Both the position numbers and the translations under genes were made by a program. The notes beneath the pieces were generated by a model that saw only the letters and a program-made list of their open reading frames with translations, was not told the origin of the DNA and did no database searches. From Fulvivirga marina (GTDB taxonomy: Bacteria > Bacteroidota > Bacteroidia > Cytophagales > Cyclobacteriaceae): a stretch of 64,000 bases of DNA. The DNA lies in contig NZ_JAEUGD010000023.1 of NCBI RefSeq assembly GCF_016775155.1, forward strand, positions 297,314 to 361,313. Direction: 5' to 3'. Shown here piece after piece: positions 55,086 through 61,249 of this stretch. Every line of letters starts with the position of its first letter. The stretch's first letter is position 1.

Positions 55086-55200
55086 AGATGCCGCAGGCAG
55101 AGGTGTAAATTGCAGGGCTTTTACCAGATGGTTTTCTAAAAGTATCACTAAAAAACATCCCCCTACCCCTTCAAAGGGGGATTAGTTGGGTAGTATTGAT
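55086..55200. repeat. Intergenic repeat, copy 2
   Basis: 29 bases identical to copy 1, followed by a hairpin ATCCCCCT (55157-55164) / AGGGGGAT (55175-55182). CCCCCT/AGGGGG hairpins of this kind are common intergenic repeats in Bacteroidota as I recall. Confidence 0.65.
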
Positions 55201-55246
55201 GAAATAGTCTACTTCAAAATCAGTTTATCATCAAAATCCATTCCCA

Positions 55247-55281
55247 GCAGAGTCTCTCGTAGATCTCGTAGAGGACTCTGC
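55247..55281. other. Hairpin with internal 9-base tandem repeat
   Basis: GCAGAGTC (55247-55254) pairs with GACTCTGC (55274-55281). The loop is TCTCGTAGA twice in tandem (55255-55272). Confidence 0.5.
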
Positions 55282-55335
55282 GCCTTATTTTAAGGCAAAA
55301 CCTCACTGAACAAAAGCGTACCTTTCTTATCTATC

Positions 55336-55361
55336 CTTTTTAAATCGATTGATTTAAAAAG
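55336..55361. other. Perfect 11-bp hairpin
   Basis: CTTTTTAAATC-GATT-GATTTAAAAAG, AT-rich, downstream of the RiPP precursor gene on its transcript strand. It may be an operator or a weak terminator. Confidence 0.4.
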
Positions 55362-55366
55362 CTCCA

Positions 55367-55422
55367 TCCGGCCCTCCCAGTCTTAAGCCTGCACGTTAGC
55401 TCAAAACCAGGTCAGGGCCGGA
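55367..55422 (-). terminator. Hairpin just downstream of the RiPP precursor gene
   Basis: TCCGGCCCT (55367-55375) pairs perfectly with AGGGCCGGA (55414-55422). It starts 16 bases after the precursor stop on the minus strand. There is no clean T run, so it could protect the 3' end instead of terminating. Confidence 0.4.
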
Positions 55423-55437
55423 CTCACTTTTATTAGA

Positions 55438-55677
55438 TTAGCATGGCCCTCCATTACACGTACCGCCGGGGTCGGAGTAGTTGCAGCAATCTCCGGTCTC
55501 ATTCGAAGCGCAATCATCGCAAGTATTACAAGAATAATTATCACACATAGACTGGATACAACTTCGAAAAGTATCATTTACTGGAACTCCACCTTTGTTG
55601 GCCATAGCAGATTTGTTAATTTCTGTTAAAAAACTCTTGACCTTAAGGTCCTCAAGGGTTAGTTTTTTCTTTTTCAT
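55438..55677 (-). CDS. Cys-rich double-glycine RiPP precursor peptide
   Basis: A 79-residue peptide. The leader opens MKKKKLTLEDLKVKSFLTEI and ends in NKGG; the KLxLxxLKVxSFxT pattern plus double glycine is the leader type of Bacteroidota class I lanthipeptide and related precursors. The 49-residue core has nine cysteines and several Ser/Thr/Asn (CIQSMCDNYSCNTCDDCASN, then GDCCNYSDPGGTCNGGPC). Leader removal by a C39 peptidase at GG is expected. No LanB, LanC, radical SAM or C39 transporter gene is in the window, so the maturation enzymes must be elsewhere or the peptide is an orphan. An XRE regulator pair lies upstream on the same strand. Confidence 0.7.
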   Translation of the reverse strand: MKKKKLTLEDLKVKSFLTEINKSAMANKGGVPVNDTFRSCIQSMCDNYSCNTCDDCASNETGDCCNYSDPGGTCNGGPC

Positions 55678-55815
55678 TTTTGAGTAGGTTTTAGGTTTAT
55701 GAAAACTTGAATAATGATTGATGTTACTAATAAATAGATGAAATATAAATAAAGAAATGTTGAGATTAGGTTTATTCAGGCATTATAGCGTCAGCTTGCG
55801 AATGTTCTTAAATTT

Positions 55816-56253
55816 TTATTTCCTGCTTAATTGCAATAATGTTCTAATAGCATAGATCATTACCATTGACGCATTGCGGGTTTCAATAACGAACTTATGC
55901 TCGCGCCCCTCTAAAGTTGTTAAGGTTATCATGGTTTTCTGCTGGTCTTCATAACCTTTAAAGTCTCCCCAAGTCCATTTTTCTACGTCATTGATATTAA
56001 TGGCACTTTTTACATTGTCTGTTTTACCAATGACTCTCCTAGTCGTGACAAATGTCCAGTCCGTATGTGTTGAAATGCTAGAAGCAACCGGCAGTTCATC
56101 CCCCTGAAGTCCTAATTCCATTTTTATTGGGCCAATATCCTCGGGCCTTTCTGTTTCGTAAAACCGGGTAATATTCCATTCAAATGGCTTCTTCGAGCGC
56201 CTCTTAATTGCCGCAATTGTTGTTTTTCTGAGTGTTGTATCTGACTTACTCAT
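55816..56253 (-). CDS. PH-like small protein, unknown
   Basis: A 145-residue soluble protein, no signal peptide. Residues ~60-145 (WTFVTTRRVIGKTDNVKSAI, VEKWTWGDFKGY, ITLTTLEGREHKFVIE and a final helix) follow the strand-helix pattern of bacterial PH domains. It starts 8 bases after the XRE gene at 56262-56483, so the two are one transcript. Function unknown; a link to the RiPP gene 138 bp further on is possible but unproven. Confidence 0.5.
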   Translation of the reverse strand: MSKSDTTLRKTTIAAIKRRSKKPFEWNITRFYETERPEDIGPIKMELGLQGDELPVASSISTHTDWTFVTTRRVIGKTDNVKSAININDVEKWTWGDFKGYEDQQKTMITLTTLEGREHKFVIETRNASMVMIYAIRTLLQLSRK

Positions 56254-56261
56254 TTAAGTTC

Positions 56262-56483
56262 TTATTCAGACTTCCCCAACTCTAAATGACCACAAACAAA
56301 TTCCAGCAACTCAGCAGGGTCTATTTCAATTGCTAAAGCTATCAGGTAAAGTTCATCTGCTTTTATATTGGACTGAGGGTTGTTTGCAAGCTGATAAAGT
56401 CTGGTGGTTCTAATACCAGTCTTTCTTGAAACTGATGCTCTGTTAATAGATCTTTTTGTAAGATATTCTCCAAGCCTTGTCAT
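56262..56483 (-). CDS. Small XRE/Cro-type HTH protein, copy 2
   Basis: 73 residues, opening MTRLGEYLTKRSINRASVSR; a lambda-repressor-like HTH (RASVSRKTGIRTTRLYQLAN) with the second half DELYLIALAIEIDPAELLEFV. It is a close paralogue of the gene 95 bp upstream; the recognition helix differs (RTTRLYQ versus SKTRLNE), so the two probably bind different sites. Likely DNA-binding regulator or antitoxin-like protein. Confidence 0.75.
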   Translation of the reverse strand: MTRLGEYLTKRSINRASVSRKTGIRTTRLYQLANNPQSNIKADELYLIALAIEIDPAELLEFVCGHLELGKSE

Positions 56484-56578
56484 ATCATGTAACTTTTGGT
56501 CACATAAATATGAGATAATAATTTCTTTTAAGACATCTCATTCTTGGATGAATGTAGTCACCAAGGGACTCGCTAATA

Positions 56579-56803
56579 CTATTCCTCAGGCTTCTCCAAC
56601 TCGAGATGTCCACAAACAAATTCCAACAACTCACATGGGTTTGCTTCTATGGCCAAAGCGATCAAGTAAAGTTCATTAGCTCTTAAAAGCGTGGATTCGT
56701 TATTAGACAATTCATTCAGTCTCGTTTTACTAATTCCTGTTTTTCTCGAAACCGCAGCCCTATTGATTGATCGCTTCGCGAAATATTCTCCTAGTCGTGT
56801 CAT
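56579..56803 (-). CDS. Small XRE/Cro-type HTH protein, copy 1
   Basis: 74 residues, paralogue of the next gene: the same MTRLGEY start, SINRAAVSRKTGI helix and GHLELEKPEE tail. First of a minus-strand set XRE - XRE - PH-like - RiPP precursor. It is divergent from the gene at 56927 over a 123-bp AT-rich region where an autoregulatory operator would be expected. Confidence 0.75.
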   Translation of the reverse strand: MTRLGEYFAKRSINRAAVSRKTGISKTRLNELSNNESTLLRANELYLIALAIEANPCELLEFVCGHLELEKPEE

Positions 56804-56926
56804 AATTCCATATATCAGACCATAAATTTAGATTTTTGGAACTTTTATTCTTATAACCCAATCTATTCATTTGAATTTAGTCCAATAATCAGTATTATTG
56901 TTCCGATTATCTAAATAATCATTCTC

Positions 56927-57196
56927 ATGATCACTTACAATCAGGATAAAAAAGAATTAAAAGTCATCGTACCCCTCGAGAGTATTACTGAACTCCACAG
57001 TTATCAAAGAGGCTTGCTTGGAGTTCTCGCAGAAATTCAGATTAAAGAATGTAGCGAAACTTTGAAAGGTAATATCAAAAGTGTTTATAAGCTACTCAAA
57101 CACTTCCTGCTCGACACCGGTTTTTTAAACCAGCATGAGTTCTTCACTAATGAATGTAAAGCATTAATGATCAATGGAAAATCAAGGAAATTATAA
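56927..57196 (+). CDS. Small helical protein, unknown
   Basis: An 89-residue soluble protein with no recognised family (VIVPLESITELHSYQRGLLG; NIKSVYKLLKHFLLDTG). It is divergent from the XRE pair. A second small frame follows 51 bp on at 57248. Confidence 0.45.
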   Translation: MITYNQDKKELKVIVPLESITELHSYQRGLLGVLAEIQIKECSETLKGNIKSVYKLLKHFLLDTGFLNQHEFFTNECKALMINGKSRKL

Positions 57197-57247
57197 TAAA
57201 CCGTCTCACCAAAGCCCCAAAATACCACAGCGTAATCAAATATTCTT

Positions 57248-57394
57248 ATGGACAGAAAGTACTCACAAGAGGAAATAGACCAGCTTCTTTCATTACAGCG
57301 TAGAAGCCTGAAAGCTCCATCATTTATTTTATCCATTCCCGTCCACTTTCTGAAGGATGGGTTTGAATCTCCTCTTTTAATTTCCGTGAAGTAA
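57248..57394 (+). CDS. 48-residue small protein, unknown
   Basis: ATG at 57248, stop TAA at 57392-57394. It starts MDRKYSQEEIDQLLSLQRRS, a plausible helix, then a hydrophobic stretch (APSFILSIPVHFL). It is in the same direction as the preceding gene and may be co-transcribed. Could be chance. Confidence 0.35.
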   Translation: MDRKYSQEEIDQLLSLQRRSLKAPSFILSIPVHFLKDGFESPLLISVK

Positions 57395-57444
57395 AATTTT
57401 TGTAACCCCTTAATAAATATTGTTTATTTAAATTTATTAATGAT

Positions 57445-58071
57445 TTACTTTGCTGGTTGAGATGAGACTCCATCCAATTCGTTCAATATCAATTTTTCTT
57501 TAACTGACTTAAGTTTTTTAGTTTTTCCATCAACTGAATATTTATATCGACCTTTAATAAAAGCATCAATTTTCCCAATCTCACCACAATAGTGATCCAA
57601 GCCAAGCATAATGGTTTTTGGGTGTTGAATTTCTCCATGAATGTGCCATATATTAGTTGGTTCATGCCCGTTTTTTTCTATTTCTATTTTTCTTCTAATG
57701 CTGTATATCTCCTCCGTGCTTTTATTTAAAACCTTATAGTCGAATTCATCTAATATTGAATCTCGAAAAGCATAGTCATAATTTGTTGTTAAATAGTTCT
57801 GCGCATTTAATGAGTATAGTTCCCTATAGATTGATGGTGCATCAATATTTTCATAGGCTTTGGCTATTTTTTCTTTAACATTTAGTTCTTCCTCTAAAAT
57901 GTTACTTAAACCAGGCCGTTCAAATAGAATTCTCTCATACACCATCGTATTTGGGAGATTGCCATTATCAAATTCATTAGGATATTTTATTTCATCCAGA
58001 AGTTCATCCCAAGATTTATTCGTGGCAGAAAGCCGATTAAGTCCATTACCGAATAATACTGAGTTCATCAT
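57445..58071 (-). CDS. SIR2-family (defence-type) protein, apparently truncated
   Basis: A 208-residue protein. The start VLFGNGLNRLS is the nucleotide-binding loop of SIR2_2-type domains. It is followed by NYLTTNYDYAF and IWHIHGEIQHPKTIMLGLDHYCG with the catalytic-type His. This arrangement is that of NAD-consuming SIR2 proteins found in antiphage systems, which are commonly 350 residues or longer. The frame ends before the second half of the Rossmann domain and any effector module, so the gene may be 3'-truncated. No partner defence gene is adjacent. Confidence 0.65.
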   Translation of the reverse strand: MMNSVLFGNGLNRLSATNKSWDELLDEIKYPNEFDNGNLPNTMVYERILFERPGLSNILEEELNVKEKIAKAYENIDAPSIYRELYSLNAQNYLTTNYDYAFRDSILDEFDYKVLNKSTEEIYSIRRKIEIEKNGHEPTNIWHIHGEIQHPKTIMLGLDHYCGEIGKIDAFIKGRYKYSVDGKTKKLKSVKEKLILNELDGVSSQPAK

Positions 58072-58371
58072 TTTTTAAAAGTACCTACTCCCTTTAAATC
58101 TACCACCTCTATACTCCCAAATCAATACCCAACCTTAGGTATATTGAAGCCGAAATGTAAGGCTAAAAACACCCCAAAATCACAGACCCAATCGTTTCCA
58201 ACTACCATTCAGCTACAACTTCCTGCCAAACAGCAAATAAATTAGGAAAAATCACCTCCCTTGGCGTATATGCCGCTGTTTTTGATGCTCTTACCGGATT
58301 GGAGAAGTTTTGAAAAGAGGCTTTCCCGGCTCCGGTTAGCATCAGAAGTTCAACCTATAACCGACCAAACC
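58072..58371. other. Intergenic region, no gene seen
   Basis: 300 bp between the SIR2-type gene and the chitin operon. No frame, hairpin or repeat that I can support. Confidence 0.4.
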
Positions 58372-58488
58372 ATGACCATCAGACCCCTAAAACTCTTAAG
58401 TGTTCCGCTGCTGCTATTGATAGCACCGGAATTCAGTTCACACGCGCAATTGCAACCTGTCTTTACCGGGATTACGAGGCGGCGGTAG
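58372..58488 (+). pseudogene. Orphan signal peptide, possible gene remnant
   Basis: MTIRPLKLLSVPLLLLIAPE, then FSSHAQ and 12 further residues to a TAG. It has a complete, credible signal peptide with almost no mature protein, directly before the chitin-binding gene. It may be the relic of a third secreted protein. Confidence 0.3.
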
Positions 58489-58611
58489 CCTCGGTAACCA
58501 TCACACCCTCTTACATCTATTAACATGGTTCGGAAGATATCTCCCCGGCAACGGGTATCTATTTTCCAAACTGAACCTACAACCTATGAACAACCTCAAC
58601 CAACCAATTAT

Positions 58612-61203
58612 ATGTTATACCTCTACAAACCCCTTACTTTTAGATTAGGCTTAATTATTCTGCTGCTGTTTACAGCACACTTACTAACGGCACAGGCTGT
58701 CGACTGCGCCCAGGTTGCGACCTGGGATACCAATACCATATACGCTACTGCCGGTACTCCTGTAAAATACAATGGCAATAAGTACAGCAACCGCTGGTGG
58801 ACCCAGGGGGATAACCCCGAACAATCCGGAGAATGGGGCGTCTGGGAGTTGCAGGGCGTCTGTAATGGCGATGACGGTGGTGACGATGGCGGCGGAGACC
58901 CCACTGACTCTACGGCCTTGCAGTTGGGCAACCTGCCTTTGCAGATCAATCAAAATCAGGGAACCAGTGTCACTTATACTTTTAGCGGCGCCATTACCTC
59001 GGTCCTCTCACGTAACCGTGGTGTGGCGTCCTTTCAGGTCAATAATGACCAGGTCACGATCAACGGCCTGAAAGCAGGCAGAACAGGGCTGAAGATCATG
59101 TCCGGCGGGCAGGCCTACTATATGGGTCTGAGGGTTAACCATACGGATGGCAGCTTGCCAGGCCTGCCCCAATACCTGTCTGTAGGATCGGTGTCAGAAG
59201 ATAAGGCAGCCGACCTGGGCTTTTGGGAAGACATCGATACTGACCTAACCAATAAGGAAATGGATATCCGCTACATCTACATCAACGGCGGGGCTATTGG
59301 TGGCTGGAGAAGCTGGGGGCCAGACCGCCCTAGAAAATTTGCCGAACACAGCATGAGGCTTGGGCTAATTCCATTCTTCGTGTATTACAACATTCCGGAT
59401 AACGGTGAAAGCTACGAGCTGGACCTGGCTCACGTGCGCGATGTGAATTATATGACCGAGTACTTCATCGACATCAATACATTTATGGACGAAGTGCAGA
59501 ATGTCATGCAAGGTGAGCTTTACGGCGTCATATTAGAGCCGGATTTTCTGGGTTACATGCAGCAGCAGAGCGGCACACAAGACCCAACCGAGATCTCCAC
59601 GGCTGTATCTGCCACTAACATTGCTCCCGGTGCAGGGAACATTCGTACCCTCGTGGAAAGGATCAACGCAACTATAGATGCGAGAAGAGATCAGGGACAC
59701 AATATATTTTATGGCTGGCAGCTCAACTTATGGGCTTACCCGCTGGCAGGTACAGGCCAGGGTGTACTCCGAAGTACCGATACCGAAGGCTTTGATGCAG
59801 GTCGTGCTATGATCAAAGAGGCAGGTACCCAAACCACTTTGTTTGCCATATCAGCAGGGGTGTTGACACATGATGCCAATTTCCTTTCTATTGACAAGTA
59901 TGGCCTCGATGCCATGGGACATGTCAATGATGCTGATCCTTCGAAGTCTCGCTGGTTTTTCAACAATGACCATTGGAAAAACTACCTGTACTTCGTTGAA
60001 AACATGCATACCACCTCGGGGTACCCTATCATTTTATGGCAACTCCCCGTAGGACATATCAACAGCACATCGGACGTAAGTGCCTATACAGGCCAGGGAT
60101 TTCCGGACCTGAACAATACGGATACACGCTACGAAGATAGTAGCAGCGACTTCTTTTTAGGTGATACTTTCAATCCCGGTACGAGTATCAGAAGAAACTA
60201 CTTTGCTGAAAACAAATATGGAGATAGCAAAGTCTCCTCCAATGGCAGCCAGATCACCTGGGGCAGCCATATGCAGGAAACAAAAGATGCCGGCGTCATC
60301 AGTGTTCTTTTCGGGGCAGGGGTCAATTCTTCGACTGATGGCGTTGGCTCCCCTCCCACTGACGATTCCTTCTGGATTCAGAAGGTACAGGAATACTATG
60401 CTGCTGGAGCACCAGTGCTGGATAAAGAGTATGGCAGTGGCGACAGCCCTTGTGCTTCAGGTTGCGCTCCAGTGGTCCGGTTCCTTTCTCATGCAGATGG
60501 TGATGAGATCATCAAGAGCACCATTACTCCGGTAGACATCCAATTGGCCTCCTGGGATCTGGACGGATCCGTAAACAGCCTAACCGTAAATATCAACGGA
60601 CAAACTTATCAGCCTCAAAGCTCCGGCTCCAACTATAGCTTCAGCTGGACACCTCCCGGCTTTGGCTCATATAGTATTGCTACCAGTGCCGTCGATAATG
60701 CGGGCATTTCCACCACTAAGACCATTCAGGTAACTGTAAAGGAGTTTAATCCGGCGGATTGCTCCGCACCGGTTTGGGATGCCAATACGATTTACAGCAC
60801 CAAGGGAACGGAAGTGGCCTACGATGGCAACATTTACAAAAACAAATGGTGGACCCAGGGAGACAACCCTTCTGCCGGTGGTGTATGGGAGTTTGTAAGG
60901 GCCTGCTCAGGATCTGGTTCCGGGGTTACGGTTACTTCAGCTCCTGCGGTTGATTCTCCAACGGCCTACCCTAACCCTTTTGACGACCGCATCAACTTCA
61001 GGTTTACCTTAAAATCGGAAGAACATATTGCTGTCACGCTTTACAATGCTCAGGGACAAATAGCAGGTCAGGTTATTGAAACCACGCTACCTGCTGGAGG
61101 TCATGCGCTTAGCTTCCCGGCAGAACGGCTTAACCCTGGCTTATACTTCCTGGTCATGACCAGCAATGGCAAAGTACTTCACCAGGCAAAACTGATCAAA
61201 TAA
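58612..61203 (+). CDS. Secreted chitin-binding protein with unrecognised catalytic-like core, T9SS cargo
   Basis: 863 residues from the ATG at 58612, chosen because a signal peptide (FRLGLIILLLFTAHLLTAQ) follows; the frame opens at 58525. Order: CBM5/12 chitin-binding module (YNGNKYSNRWWTQGDNP), a beta domain, and a ~400-residue core. The core has WRSWGPDRPRKFAEHSMRLG, GVILEPDFLGYM and PIILWQLPVGHIN, compatible with a TIM barrel and with Glu/Asp candidates in GVILEPD. Then an Ig-like domain, a second CBM5/12 (YKNKWWTQGDNPSAGGVWEF), and a T9SS sorting domain (YPNPFDDRINF...). The core matches no GH family I can name. Same strand and 46 bp before the chitinase gene, so co-transcribed. Confidence 0.75.
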   Translation: MLYLYKPLTFRLGLIILLLFTAHLLTAQAVDCAQVATWDTNTIYATAGTPVKYNGNKYSNRWWTQGDNPEQSGEWGVWELQGVCNGDDGGDDGGGDPTDSTALQLGNLPLQINQNQGTSVTYTFSGAITSVLSRNRGVASFQVNNDQVTINGLKAGRTGLKIMSGGQAYYMGLRVNHTDGSLPGLPQYLSVGSVSEDKAADLGFWEDIDTDLTNKEMDIRYIYINGGAIGGWRSWGPDRPRKFAEHSMRLGLIPFFVYYNIPDNGESYELDLAHVRDVNYMTEYFIDINTFMDEVQNVMQGELYGVILEPDFLGYMQQQSGTQDPTEISTAVSATNIAPGAGNIRTLVERINATIDARRDQGHNIFYGWQLNLWAYPLAGTGQGVLRSTDTEGFDAGRAMIKEAGTQTTLFAISAGVLTHDANFLSIDKYGLDAMGHVNDADPSKSRWFFNNDHWKNYLYFVENMHTTSGYPIILWQLPVGHINSTSDVSAYTGQGFPDLNNTDTRYEDSSSDFFLGDTFNPGTSIRRNYFAENKYGDSKVSSNGSQITWGSHMQETKDAGVISVLFGAGVNSSTDGVGSPPTDDSFWIQKVQEYYAAGAPVLDKEYGSGDSPCASGCAPVVRFLSHADGDEIIKSTITPVDIQLASWDLDGSVNSLTVNINGQTYQPQSSGSNYSFSWTPPGFGSYSIATSAVDNAGISTTKTIQVTVKEFNPADCSAPVWDANTIYSTKGTEVAYDGNIYKNKWWTQGDNPSAGGVWEFVRACSGSGSGVTVTSAPAVDSPTAYPNPFDDRINFRFTLKSEEHIAVTLYNAQGQIAGQVIETTLPAGGHALSFPAERLNPGLYFLVMTSNGKVLHQAKLIK

Positions 61204-61249
61204 TGTCTATGGATGGCCCTTATTTTCAACCTAATAAATTTTACCCCCT

